Shown here piece by piece: positions 23,531-36,579 of a DNA stretch of 64,000 nucleotides (positions are counted from its first letter, which is position 1; every line of letters starts with the position of its first letter). Source of the DNA: Hemibagrus wyckioides (Eukaryota; Chordata; Actinopteri; Siluriformes; Bagridae); assembly GCF_019097595.1 (NCBI RefSeq), contig NC_080718.1, positions 23,174,157 to 23,238,156 on the forward strand, read 5' to 3'. The position numbers and the translations under genes are program-made. The notes below the pieces were generated by a model. The model saw only the letters and a program-made list of their open reading frames with translations, was not told the origin of the DNA and ran no database searches.

Positions 23531-26500
23531 TAAAAAATAAAAAGGAATATTCTCCTTAATAGCAGGTGCTCCAGACATGGACCAAAGGCCAAACTGAGGA
23601 TAAAAACTGACCAGTCAGTAACTTTTTTAAATCATAAAGATTCATGGCGTCTCAAGTAGATTGTCGGTTGCTTTCAGAATCATGTGTGCAAATTAGTTTT
23701 CAGAGATGTTAATACATTTTCCATTTTATTCACCCTGTTTATCTGAATAGCAAATAGACAACCTGGCATAAGAAAGGGCAGACAGTATAGTGTACATTTA
23801 TTTTCATGCCAGTATGAAAGAACCAACAACATTGACTTGTCTTAGGTTTATATAACCCTGAACTAATTTAATGGTTAAGTATTATAAGGTACTGTTGTCA
23901 TCATTCATTTATATTATTTAGCTGGAATCTTTAACTTTGTAAAGGTTCAGTTTAAATAAAAATTTTATGTGTGTATGGTTATATAGGTGACAATTATGAA
24001 CTTAACCTTTACAAAATGTAAATAGACATCCCAGCTCTATCACATGAAACATGAAATTATATGCCATCATTGTGCGTGTTTAGTATAGATTTAGTGTAAT
24101 TTGTCTGGTCAGACATTGAGAGAGGAGAAATATGGGATTTCCCCAAGAAAACCTGCAGCTCTGCAAAAAGCTTAATGCAAACAAGAGCTGCCAGGTGTGG
24201 GCTCAAATTGGCAGTAATAGGCCGATGTTGCCCGACATCTCTGTCTACAACATTACATGGGAGCCTCCGTGGGTCTAATCTTGTTGACAGCAATAAAACA
24301 GGTGGTTTGACGGAACACAGTTCTCGCTAACAGGCTTTACCGCAACAGCCGTCATCTTTGGCTGATAAGCCTAACCAGACACCCATTTACCGAGCATGAA
24401 GCTGCTTTTCTTTCCCTGTGAGATTCTTATATCATGCTACTCTTAGTTAGAGTTTCGAAAAGTAGCATAACTGCAAGCTGTGCAGTGGATGACACTGGAT
24501 CACACCAAATGAGAGGAATCAGGATTTCTGAAATTCTGGTTTATATAGCCCACAATTTGGAAAATTACAGATGCATTATTGAGGATGAACAGATAATGTT
24601 TTAAACAGATACAGATACAAATACAGAAATAAATAGGGGCTGTACTATTGTTTTAAACATCAGTAGTTTGCTTCAGTAGGCTGCTGAAACACTTAACTGC
24701 TACAAAATAAAACCACACTTATGGGATATTTCAAAACTAAATGTCTTAATATCCATAAAAGATATATATATTTTTGTTGTTTTGCTTTTTTTTTTAATAG
24801 AACTGTCGCTGCTTATAGCCCACGCAGACCAAGGCTCTGTGCACAGGGCAACATATTTCTGCTGAGATCTCCATGGGCTCATTGAGCATGTTTTCATCAT
24901 TCTGAAATTAACAAAACTCTTCCCAGAAAACCATACAGGGATTATAATGAAATGCTGTCTATGATACCCCATAGTCACTAACTTTTCTGGGCTTTCTGGA
25001 ATGTAACAAACCAAAAAAATCTAATGTAAATCTGACCGATATTATGAGGCTCGTTTACAACTAAAAATTGACTGGTTTGTGAATGTTGTTGTTTTGAATG
25101 ATACACTAGCTCATGGCTTGGTCCACTAGATCTACTAGATAGTAAGCTTGCTAGAATGCTCCACAGGACTTCTGGTTCAGACCAATTTAAAATTGAGATG
25201 GAGTTAAATAAAATTATGTTCTGGAAAACGTCAATTTATTGATATAATTTTGTAATGCTTTCGTTTGTCGCGTTTTCAAGTACTTCTATGATAGGGTTCA
25301 CATTTCTTTAAGGGAAAACATCAATGGGAAAACAAACAAACAAACAAAAAAAAACTTACCACATGTACTTCTAGATATAGATACATATAGTGGTTTTGAG
25401 TTATACGTCTAATAAAAATGCACTAGGATACAAATCCTAGACATGGATTCTACAGCCAGAGATTCCGAGTGACTTAACTGTGACTCGATATTCACTCGAG
25501 TGGATTTAGGACTCAAGACTGAAACCCATTACAAACAAGACTCCATATTCAGTAATGTATTTTGGAGCACCAAGCGAGAGAAACTTTATATAATTTTATC
25601 AAATATAATGAGCTGTAGATGATGGACTACGGGATCTATCAAGGTATCCCGCCCCCAATAATCACAATAGTTAGACAGATAGAAGATATATAGATAGATT
25701 AACCATAACTATTAATATAACAGATTATTGAAAAAGGCTTGCGTTGTGAATTAAATTTTATTTTAATAGTTCCCATTATTATTAGCAATAGCAAGGTTGT
25801 TCACACTGGACATCACATTACACCTTCTAATGACAGATAGACCAGCATTAATTTGCAACAGATGAGCAGAAGGGAACTACGTAATGTCAACACAGTTTAT
25901 TATTTAAAACAGATAGTTTATTAATTAATTAATCAATCTATTTATTTAAATAAAAAATATAACAAAGCTGTTTTTATTTATTTATTTTATTTTATTTTAT
26001 TAAACAGGAAGCATACCCATTCACACTTCACGTCATGCCCCCAGTGTTCAAACTAAATCTACGAAGATGGTTTAAGATATAAACTACTGTTTGTGGGTGA
26101 GCGTTGTGAGAAAGAGTACTTTACAGATTCCCTTTGGCAAAATGTTGTGTCCAGCCATGTATGATCAATAGCTGATAGAGAGCTACATCATCACTCTCCC
26201 TCCTCCAAACTACAGCCATAACTTTATAAATCCTTCCTGCAGAGCTCTTGTAAACATGACATTCAGCCTGACCTCCTCAAACCTCCTCCTGCTCAAGCAA
26301 AACAAAAATAATAAAAAAAAAAACCAACTCTCCACCCTTTAGAACCATTTCATCCTGAACTATATCTCATCCAGACGGAGACAAAATGGGAGGATGGCTT
26401 GGCATGTGTCTCCCAGTGGCATTCTTTAGCATTCACTATAAGTTTTGTTTCACACAAAGCCCAGATCTCATTATGCTGAACCTTGTCTCTTTTCTTTCAT

Positions 26501-26794
26501 CTTGTCTCTTTATTCCATGCATGAAAGCGTCGTCAATTTTTTTTTTTAATCCATAAATTCATTATGTCGTCTGGGCTTATTATTATTCATCTGATTTGTT
26601 CCAGCAAGGAGTAGCTGCTATCAAAAGCAGATGGTATCCTAATCAAACATCAAAAATGCTTATAGAATAGCATCAAGTGAAAGATGTTTAAAGGGAAGGT
26701 AAACCACAGAATAAGTAAAAGGATAAAATATAATAGGGCATGCTGTTTTTGGAAAATAATAAACGATAAGAAGAAACCTGTTGATTATCTGTAG
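23531..26794. other. Non-coding stretch
   Basis: It holds homopolymer runs and an ATTTT run near 25973-26002. A GC-balanced piece at 24150-24340 could be conserved non-coding DNA. No gene was seen. Confidence 0.5.
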
Positions 26795-26965
26795 CACTTA
26801 TCCTACACAAGGTCATGAGAATCCTGGAGTCTTTCCCAGAGGACTCACACACACAAAATGGACAATTTAGAGTGGCCAATCAGCATACAGCACTTGGAGG
26901 AAACTGGAGTACCCAGAGGAAACCCCCAAAACACAGGGAGAAATGCAATAGGTACACGGCAAACA
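26795..26965 (-). mobile_element. AFC-like SINE fragment, minus strand
   Basis: Read on the minus strand it contains GTTTCCTCTGGGTACTCCAG, TTTCCTCC, GATTGGCCACTCTAAATTGT and GTGTGTGAGTCC, the middle of the common fish SINE seen at 32677. Ends are missing. Confidence 0.65.
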
Positions 26966-27404
26966 TGCTATCCCCTTTAACCACCACACATCTAGAAATG
27001 TTTTCTTTCTCTTAAACCACATGAATTTGGCAATATTTACATAATTTTTATTTCACAAGAATATCTACATTTATTCTGATTACATATATATTTACACACC
27101 ATTTGCAGTTGCAAAACAAATTAGTTGTCATTATCACTTTCATCACAGCTACAGTCAATCCCTCGCCAGTTTCTCTCCTTCCTTCGTTCTCTCAATCTTA
27201 TGAAGACAAAAAATCCACAGCACTGCACCTGAAACTTACAGCTTTAGCTCTGACACTGAAGACTCTTTTTAAAAATTCTAAACAAACATCATCCAACAGA
27301 AAACTTCACCTTATCAACTCAAGACTTTTCAAAATCTCATCTGCCATACAATTCCCTGTGCATGTGTTACTATAGAACACTTACTATAGAGCACAAGGTC
27401 AGCC
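26966..27404. other. Non-coding stretch
   Basis: The 90-residue open frame at 27103-27375 resembles nothing known to me and has no splice context. Confidence 0.5.
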
Positions 27405-27542
27405 ATAATACAGTGTCCCCGGAGCAGAGAGGGTTGAGGGCCTTGTTCAAGGGCCCAGCGGGTGGCAGATTGGCTTGAACCCTGACCTTCTGATCAACAA
27501 CCCAGAGCCTTAATCACGTGAGCCACTACTGCCCCCTATAGA
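27405..27542 (-). mobile_element. tRNA-derived SINE, minus strand, short
   Basis: On the minus strand: GGGGGCAGTAGTGGCTCACG, AAGGCTCTGGGTTG, a B-box-like GGTTCAAGCC, and the block GGGCCCTTGAACAAGGCCCT. CTATAGAA is found on both sides (27371 and 27536), a possible target-site duplication. Confidence 0.82.
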
Positions 27543-29173
27543 AACAATAACATGTTGGATGATGGCATTAATATAGACCTTCTGAGATGTAATGTTAGAA
27601 ATTTAGTATATATTTTATCATTTAAAAAGATATATAAAGATAAAATAATATAATGGATACTATGTACTAATTTAAACACTAATACTAAGTGCTATTCAGT
27701 GTTTGACGAGTTCTTTCAATAGACTAAAATTGTCATCAGATTTCACTTGGAATTATTTATAGGTTTAATAACTTGGGTTGATAATAATGATTGTTTGCTG
27801 TTTCCAACACTGTAGTTATAGTTATAGTTATAGTTATAGTTACAGACCTCTGAGCATCCCTGGACTCTGCTTTAGGAAGCAAGTCTCAAGAGACAGAAAC
27901 AACAAACCACACCGCATTTCTCTCTCGGCCTCCTAAAAGCGACAATGAGAAGCCGAAGGCGTGGGGTTAATGTAATCAGTGATTACAGCACAGCCACATC
28001 CCACACATCTTTGAAAAACTCCAAAAACATCAAAGCAGCTTTGCTTTCCTCTGGCCTTTGGTGTCCTCTGCATGACAGCCACCGGCCTGCGAGGCAGCAG
28101 TGCCACTGTGCATTACCATAAAAGCAGCCTGTGAAATAAATATAACATTCTGCATGAGTCAGCCTTTAAGTGATGCGTATATGAATAATATAATCATTAT
28201 CAGAATATATAGAATCGTGGAATAGATATGTCCTAAAATTAAAAAACATTGTAGAAAAGCTAATAATCCTTTCAAGTCAATAGTCCTGCCCCCCCCACCC
28301 CCCATCTGACTGTTGCTGTGGCATGTCATACTGTTGCATCAGGACCAGAAAAGGTGACTGATATTGGCGAAAGACGTTCTCACTGCAATTGCTTGCTCAG
28401 GCATGCTCCGTCATCACACAATGACTGCAAAACAACCAAAGATGTGACACACAAGCAAAAACAAGGCCTTGGGTATTAGTGGTCATTTTGTGTTCCCTTC
28501 CCATCAGAGTCTGCTGACAAAGGAGACACGCGGTCTCTGTCAGGGGCATGTAATGGGACAAGGAAAGTAAGGGCAATCAGCATTGCGCACTCGAGTAGGT
28601 GATGACGCCTGAAGGCTTTGACAGCTTCCAATAGTGGCACTTAAGAGGACAAAAGTTCAGCAGGATTTTCAGGTCATCTGAAACTTCGATGCTCCCCTGT
28701 GGCTTACTAATGTTCAGTCTACAAAATGGCAGCAGAATAAAAAAAACAAAGTTGCAAAGGGTTTTAAACTGACATACAGATATCTGTTCAAAGCAAAATA
28801 TTTGGTTACACACTTTTAGAAAATAAATGAACGAACGAACCGAGTTTATCATCAAGCCAAACAACAAAAACAAGCATCACAAAGCACAACAGAAGGAGAG
28901 GATTAAGAGCTCATTACTCTTTGAAAACGAGCCAAAAGCCATCAGCTAAAGACACAACAAAGACAAATGATCTCTAAACTAATGAGGTCAGGTGCGCAGT
29001 CGTAGAATTGTTAATGGCAGGCCGTAATTACTATAAATGATAAATCTTTTCAAAAAATCCTTGCAACATGTGTAATATAGAAGCTTGTTTAAAGGTTAAT
29101 TAAGTAACGACTTCCTTCAATATGCATCATAAAGCAACTGTTTGAAATGAAAGTCACAGAAAAACATTTAATT
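27543..29173. other. Non-coding stretch
   Basis: It holds a six-base repeat (TTATAG)n at 27813-27842, a C run at 28289-28303 and a GC-balanced piece at 28000-28140. No gene was seen. Confidence 0.5.
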
Positions 29174-29174
29174 A

Positions 29175-29247
<73 letters not shown>

Positions 29248-29252
29248 TATTA
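29174..29252. repeat. (ATT)n microsatellite
   Basis: About 24 units. Confidence 0.96.
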
Positions 29253-29681
29253 CTATTATTATCTGTTAGTAGATTTTTTTTTATATAGAAATAACACCAG
29301 GTGCCAAGCTATGCATGGGTGCTGGCAGGCAATATCAGCTTTTTAATTTTTTCTTTCTCCTGTGTAATGCAATCTCTTTGGATGGTGAAATTGAGTTAAT
29401 TTAAATTTATGTAGAAGCAGATATCAATTCCATCAGCATATTGTTAAGTATTCAGTAGGGGAGGATATTATTCCTTCCACAGGTTGTTATTAACGTATAA
29501 CAGGCTTCCCGGAAGGCTTTGAGGCTTTGATACAAGAGACCTGTGTCAATTACAAATTCCAATTAAATAGTGCCAGGATCACTAGTGGCTGTTTGAGCAT
29601 TATTCTTTATAAAATTAGGCTTGTGTAATTGTAGAAATATTATTACAGTATTACTGTTTGAAAAGAAAGGATAAGGAAAAG
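29253..29681. other. Non-coding stretch
   Basis: Nothing recognised. Confidence 0.55.
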
Positions 29682-29766
<85 letters not shown>

Positions 29767-29793
29767 GCAGACAGACCGATAGACAGACAGATC

Positions 29794-29892
<99 letters not shown>

Positions 29893-29893
29893 C
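29682..29893. repeat. Compound (GATA)n(GACA)n(GATA)n array
   Basis: About 21 GATA units, a 60-base GACA-rich core with a few GATC variants, then about 17 GATA units. The 112-residue open frame on the minus strand is a repeat artefact. Confidence 0.97.
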
Positions 29894-30097
29894 AAATACA
29901 ATGTATTTTGAATCTGAATTTTGTTCTCTACCTTTTTTTTTCTCCTCTCTATTTATGGATGAACATTACAGAAAGAATGATCTTTTTTGTTGGTGGTGAT
30001 GGTAGTGCTTCTTTTGGAGAAAATCCAATAAATACTACTTTGAAAAAACTGTACTATTACTAGTAAACTTATTGCTTATCTTTAAACAAGTTATGTC

Positions 30098-30215
30098 AAG
30101 AGGCTTTTATTGTCATTTGAAAGATATATATCTGATGCAGTACACAGTGAAATGAAACAACATTTCTCTAGGACCCTGGTGCTACAGATGACAACACAGA
30201 ACTAAGAAGTGTTAG
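30098..30215 (-). mobile_element. LINE 3' end fragment, same family as 54125-55350
   Basis: GAGGCTTTTATTGTCATTTG, GCAGTACACAGTGAAATGAA and TCTCTAGGACCCTGGTGCTA. The first two blocks correspond to TTTTTATTGTCATCACAGCC and GCATTACGCAGTGAGTCGAA at 54150-54205. Confidence 0.65.
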
Positions 30216-30483
30216 TTTTAATAGCTAGTCTATTAAAATAAATTGTAATAATCTTCAGTTATCTATAATTATAGAGAACTGCAAATAAATATTAAGTATA
30301 CATGATTTTCTTCGGGTAAGAAGAAAAAGCCTAAAGTAAAGTAATATTTGGAAAATCATATATGTAATGATAAAATTGGTATAATTTTATACCATGGATA
30401 AGAAAAGGGGAGTAAACAGAAGATTGAAAGGACAAAACAGACAAACACAAGCCAAGAGGATCATATACTCTATAAAAATGCAT

Positions 30484-30556
<73 letters not shown>

Positions 30557-31063
30557 TTCAGTCATAAAATAATTAGGCAGGCATGCACCAGGGAAGCGTT
30601 TAAGTATCCTCTCTCCCTTGTCATCTATGACAGCTCTATTAATTATGCAAAACATTTATCACATAATCACATCCTACTTAAGAGTGTGTAAAGAAGCCTG
30701 AGGGAAGAATCTTTAAATGAATTTGTTACAGGTGTGCAGTGATGGCCTGGTGAACTGCTAAGTAAATGTTTGTGCCTTGAATAAATATGACACGCGGGCA
30801 TGCCAGGCGAATTTTTGTGTCAGTAGTAAGACTTGGAGTGAGTGCTTTAATGTTTGACATTCATTTTCAGGTGATATAAAGCTGAAGACAAGCAAGAGCC
30901 TGTGAAGCCAGAATTAGCACAGCTAGTTAAACAAAAGGTATTTAATGATTTACTGCTACTTACTTAATCAGAGTTTTCTCTTTTTTTTCTTTTTACTCGG
31001 GAGTCTGTCATACATTTTGGAAAAATTTTGATTTTGTATCTATTTACTAACAGACAGACAGAC
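30216..31063. other. Non-coding stretch with an AT array
   Basis: (AT)n at 30486-30554. No gene was seen. Confidence 0.6.
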
Positions 31064-31129
31064 TTGTTGGATGTTAGATAGATAGACCTGTCTGTCTATC
31101 TTGTTGGTCCATGTGCCCATCATCCATTC

Positions 31130-31221
<92 letters not shown>

Positions 31222-31407
31222 GTCTATCAAAGGTGGATTAACAGAAAGGTTGACAGACAGACTGACTGACTGGTTGATTGACAGACAGATTGATAGACGG
31301 GTGGATGGACAGATGGTCAGATGCATGGATTGATGGATGGATGAAAAAATTGTTAGACATTAGATAGATAGACCTGTCTGTCTATCCTCTTCTTGGTCCA
31401 TCTGCCC

Positions 31408-31487
<80 letters not shown>

Positions 31488-31515
31488 GTCTGTCATGTTT
31501 TCATAGGTGGATGAA
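31064..31515. repeat. Duplicated (TATC)n unit, period about 285 bases
   Basis: Each copy starts with TTGTTRGAYRTTAGATAGAT, then a near-palindrome (GATAGACCTGTCTGTCTATC), then TTGGTCCATSTGCCCATC, a TATC run of about 20 units and a TGGATNAACAGAAA end. The copies begin at 31064 and 31349. Confidence 0.9.
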
Positions 31516-32129
31516 CAGAAATGTCATTTGAAAGGTCTACCAATCATTAGAAACCTGTGCATTCAGAGGCAGGATAAAATGAACAATGCTCTATGAATTT
31601 CTAAGATTCTAAGATGCTCTAAGATTTTTTTTTTGTACAAAATGCACCTACCCACACTCCACTAACTCCCACTGAAGCCTGGGTGTCTTGTCGTAGCTCA
31701 ACATGAGGTGTTAACCCGTTGAAACACAGAGTACACAAATGTGTAATAAACAGTCAGAGAGAAACACCTCACTAGGTATCTGTTAGCTCTGTCTCAGGCA
31801 TTTCAAAGAAGATTTTCACATCGACTCCACTCTCTGCTGAGAGAAGTTTGAGTTTAATGAAAGAACAGCATGATATTTGATTATTTGATTCACCAAAATA
31901 TCGAATTCCACAGAGAATCATAAAATACAGACACTTTGGTAAGCGTCATTTAACTGTTGCATTTTAATGAAAATTTAGAGGAAGGTGGGTTTTTCTGTGA
32001 AGACTGAGCTTCAATGTAACAAATATAGTTCTGTTTCTGTGAAAACTGGAAACCAAATTTTGTAAAAAAAAAAAAAAAATGTTTTAAATAATTTGGAATG
32101 ATATTGTTTTTTTTTTTTGATCAAAATGC

Positions 32130-32170
<41 letters not shown>

Positions 32171-32676
32171 CTAATTTTAGGAAACTAAATTTGAACTAAA
32201 ATCTACTTTATTAATTATTTATTAAATTTATTTTTACCATTAAAAAAAAAAGTTTGCTTTCTAATCATGCTAACAAACAACCAAATAAAAATACAATCTG
32301 CCTAAAAATGTCTAGTTTTAAAAATGTCTTTAAAAATCTACTATCAAAGTAAAGTTCATAATGTGCTAAAATTGCTGAAATAATTCTGTGTCCTAAAAAA
32401 CTTAGTTTGTAAACAGACTTTCAAACTGTCACAATCATATCAGCAGATGTGATTAAATGATGAATAATCATTTAAATAATAAATAACGATTAATAACAAA
32501 TCATGTACAGAACAGAACTGACTAGTTTAATCAAAAAAAAAATTTGTTAGTAAAAACAAAATGTTTGTATTTGATCAGTGAAGGTACAACAATTAGTGAG
32601 AAAATTTCAATGATATGAATGACGCTGATAATTAAATCAACACTTTATTTCCATTTTTTTTTTAAGATTAGATTAT
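31516..32676. other. AT-rich non-coding stretch
   Basis: It holds an (AAT)n array at 32129-32170 and many A or T runs. No gene was seen. Confidence 0.55.
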
Positions 32677-33065
32677 AGGGCAGCACATTGGCTTAGTGGT
32701 CAGCACTGTTGCCTCACAGCAATAAGGTCCTGGGTTTGAATCCTGGGTTCGAACAGGCAGGAGCTTATCTGTGTGGAGTTTGCATGTTCTCCCCGTGCCT
32801 GTGTGGGTTTACTTCGGGTACTCCGGTTTCCTCCCGCAGTCCAAAAACATGTACATTAGGTTGATTGGTAATTCTAAACTGCCCATAGGAGTGAGTGTGT
32901 GTGTGTGTGTGTGGTTGTCTGTCTATATGTGTGGCCCTGTGATGGACTGGTGACCTGTCCAGGGTGTACCCCTGCCTTTCGCCTCAATGTGTGCTGGGAT
33001 AGGCTCCAGCAGACCCCTGTGACCCTAATTAGGAATAAAGTGGGTATAGACGATGGATTACATTA
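32677..33065 (+). mobile_element. AFC-like tRNA-derived SINE, near full length
   Basis: The head has an A-box match (TGGCTTAGTGG) and a B-box-like GGTTTGAATCC. The body has GTGTGGAGTTTGCATGTTCT, CTCCGGTTTCCTCCCGCAGT, GTGATGGACTGGTGACCTGT and GCTGGGATAGGCTCCAGCAG, with a (GT)n tract inside at 32891-32912. The 3' tail is short. Overlapping open frames are artefacts. Confidence 0.9.
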
Positions 33066-35014
33066 TAAACTTTGTGGTGAAATTTGGAATGACATCTTTA
33101 TTGTCTTCTCCTGATCTATGAATTCTCAGAAATTGGTTCGTTTGTTTTTCCTTTATTGGGTGTCTCCAATGACATAACTCCCCAAAGATTTCTGGATCTT
33201 ATTTAGGAGTGGATATTCAGAACAATGAATTTTTCATTGGAATTTTACATTTTTCAGCTGTGTGTTTGAAGCATAGTTTGAAGTCAGACAAAAACAAACA
33301 AACAAAAAATCACCTCCATGATTGTCTTTTTTTGTAGCAGCCAGCTATAGTGCTGTGATGAGTGATGGTTATTTTCTTCTCAAAACAGCAACCTGTATAC
33401 CCAGCATTATAGATTTAACAATTCAATATGTCTGTATGTTGATTGATTTGATGCAAATACTGAACATACAGGACTCAATAAAAAAAAAAAAATTAAGAAG
33501 TGCTACTTCGTTTACTGCCGATATTGTAGACAGCCATGTTGATTTGTCATCACTTGCTGAATTTGGAGTTGAACACACTGTCTCATACTCCAGAGAAGAC
33601 ATTTTAAATTGATGGTCAGAAATTACAGTTAGTGGAAATTGTGTATAACAGTGGGATTTTCCTTAAGTTAAGACATGAACTGCATTTAAGCTGCATTAAC
33701 TCACTTACGTCATACGTGTCCTTCCCTCCACCTGACCCCCCCAATAGAAACACATACACAAATAAGGAAAATAAGCAAATAAGACTACTCAGCTAAACCT
33801 TAAGTAGAAGCACCAGCATGACTAATACACACACACAAACTGACTCACACATGCAATAACGCACATACAAATGATTAACATATGAATGGACACACACATA
33901 CACAATATTCCTTTGAATAATGAATAGCAGAGGAGAGGAACAGAAAATCCTGCAGGGAGGTCAGGCACACTTAAAAAAATGATTAAGAAGACATTCTCTA
34001 CACTGAAGGACATTTTAAACAACGCTTTAAAAAAAAGGTATCCAGAAGCAGTTTCACAAAACCGGATCTCTTTTCATTCAGTCGTCTTTCCACTCGACCT
34101 CAAAACAAGCTCAGGGTACTGGTACAAGTGAATATGATGTCCGGGTGAGTGCGGATGATCTCTGGGTCCCAAGAACCATTTACTCATCCTGTGCTTTGTC
34201 TGTTCTCTTAGCCTGTTGATGATATGCATCTACACACCACTATTCATACAGTCTACAGTACAGATGTTTTCCATCACGATGTCTTGGGAGCTTTACATGT
34301 GCTCCACTGGTGTGTTTTGCATAATGTATACGTACAATTATGTGTAATTAAGAAAGCGTTTATGATATGCACACAGCCTAAATATCTTCTCAGGGATCAA
34401 TAAGCTGCGGTTAGGAAGCTATTTCAGGTCCTTTTCTCACAGCTAGGGGAAAAACAGTGTTGCAGATGTGATAGAAAAAAGAAAAAAAAGCACTGAAAAT
34501 TACAATCTTTACTGAATGTAGATTGTTTCTTCTAATCTGCATTTCGGTCTATCCCATTTTACATAAAAACGAAAAGTATTAACATGCATCCAGGTCAATT
34601 AACAGCTTTTATTCCGTAAATCTTCATGTGCTTATGCTGCATCTGAGCCTATACGATTTTTTTTATATGCTTCTATACAATTCTGAACACTGAAGAGATC
34701 CCAGAAGAGCAATTCAGTCTCCAAACCTTAAATCCACAGCTTTTTAAGCATTAAAGAGAAAAAAAAACCACACTGGCTCCTGTAAAGCCTCCTGGATTAA
34801 AAAAGCTCTCCTCATTGCTGAAGAGATTTTTATATAGGACGTATTTTATAGTTGTTATTCAAAGCATGACTGGGGTGACCTACCATCTTACACACAGTGC
34901 ACAGTGTATTCCATTTAGCAGAGAACTGGACACAGCATAATGACTGACAGGTGAAAGGACTGTGTATGTAGAGCACTTAATAAATGAGATACAAATAGAC
35001 ACCCAGGCTTCAGA
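33066..35014. other. Non-coding stretch
   Basis: Open frames at 33322-33612 and 33822-34022 have no recognisable similarity. No gene was seen. Confidence 0.5.
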
Positions 35015-35029
35015 GAAAGAGAGAAAGAG

Positions 35030-35108
<79 letters not shown>

Positions 35109-35222
35109 AAAAGAAGTAGTTGATGATAAAGAAGATGAGAAATGAGAAGAAATAGAAAAAGAAGAAGAAGAAGAAGAAGAAGAAGAAGGGAGAAGAAGAA
35201 GAGAAGAAGAACAATAACAACA

Positions 35223-35317
<95 letters not shown>

Positions 35318-35413
35318 GAGGTAGTTGATAAAGAACATGAGAAATGAGAAGAAATAGAAAAAGAAGAAGAAGAAGAAGAAGAAGAAGAAGGGAGAAGAAG
35401 AACAATAACAACA

Positions 35414-35484
<71 letters not shown>

Positions 35485-35570
35485 GAGGTAGTTGATAAAG
35501 AACATGAGAAATGGGAAGAAACAGAAAAAAAAGAAGAAGAATGGCGAAGAAGAACAACAACAACGGCAAC

Positions 35571-35642
<72 letters not shown>

Positions 35643-35650
35643 AAAAGAAA
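35015..35650 (+). repeat. Higher-order (GAAA)n array, four blocks and three spacers
   Basis: Pure GAAA blocks (35036-35110, 35222-35317, 35413-35483, 35573-35642) are separated by related spacers containing AGTTGAT, GAGAAATGAGAAGAAATAGA and a (GAA)n run ending in AACAATAACAACAAAG. The spacers start near 35117, 35321 and 35488. The long minus-strand open frames of 268 and 287 residues are artefacts. Confidence 0.94.
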
Positions 35651-35664
35651 GAATTTCTGTGCTG

Positions 35665-35810
35665 ATTCTGTGTATGTGTGTGTGTGTGTGTGTATGTATG
35701 TGTGTATGTGTTGCTCAACAACCCATTCAGAGCGCATTACCACCTCCCGACCCTGAACAGTATGAAGGCCTTATGAAGATGAATGAATGAATAAATGAAT
35801 TCTAGGTTTG
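35665..35810 (+). mobile_element. (GT)n tract and SINE tail fragment
   Basis: A GT run at 35671-35712 is followed at 35740 by CTCCCGACCCTGAACAGTAT, GAAG...GATGAATGAATGAATAAA, which resembles the 3' end of AFC-like SINEs. Confidence 0.5.
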
Positions 35811-36319
35811 CTATACAGAGCAATATCTTATTGTACAGAAATGCAGTGTTTAAATAATCTCCTTTCTTTGTACTTTCTTTTTAAGGACAAAGTACGCTTG
35901 GTGACACCTACCAATCACCATTTTACTCAAGGGTGACAGAAACCGTCCACTAAAGTGAACATCTTATGGCAGACAGCAAATGCTTGAGACTTACTAACCA
36001 TTTCAGCACTCCATCAAGTAATAGTAAAAAGCCAAGAGACTGTGAGAGACATGTAGCTCCCAGACTGCCAGTGGCCTCATGACACTTCACTCCCAAAGAT
36101 GAAAGAAAACACAGTCTCATAACAAGCCATGAGCTTTCAGAAGATATATTGAAATTCTGTAACTAAACAAAATGGCTTTGTACTCAGTCAGTCACACAGT
36201 GGAACAATGCATAAACATGACCTCTATACAACACCACAGCAGCTGTCTGATACATACATCAAATATTAATCAGACTATCAACAAAAACACAAGATAACCA
36301 CATGAGGGTGGTGATGATG
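35811..36319. other. Non-coding stretch
   Basis: Nothing recognised. Confidence 0.55.
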
Positions 36320-36546
36320 ACTAAAGGAGAGATACTGATGATGATGATGATGATGATCACATGAGAGATAATGACTATTTGATGAGATGACTATTTGAGA
36401 GATGATGATCACCACATGACAAATGATAATGACTGTAAGACCGATGATCACATGAGATATAATGATGACCACATGCAAGATGATGAGCATGAGACATGGG
36501 ATCACATGACAGATGATGAGGACCACATGCAAGATGATAGTGGTGG

Positions 36547-36579
<33 letters not shown>

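Noticed and set aside
29682..29893. CRISPR array
   Set aside because: The units are four bases with no spacers. It is a microsatellite in an animal genome.
34880..35790. Open frames of up to 287 residues on the minus strand and 148 on the plus strand
   Set aside because: They are translations of GAAA/TTTC and GAA repeats (LSFF and KKER runs) on both strands, with no start context or domain.
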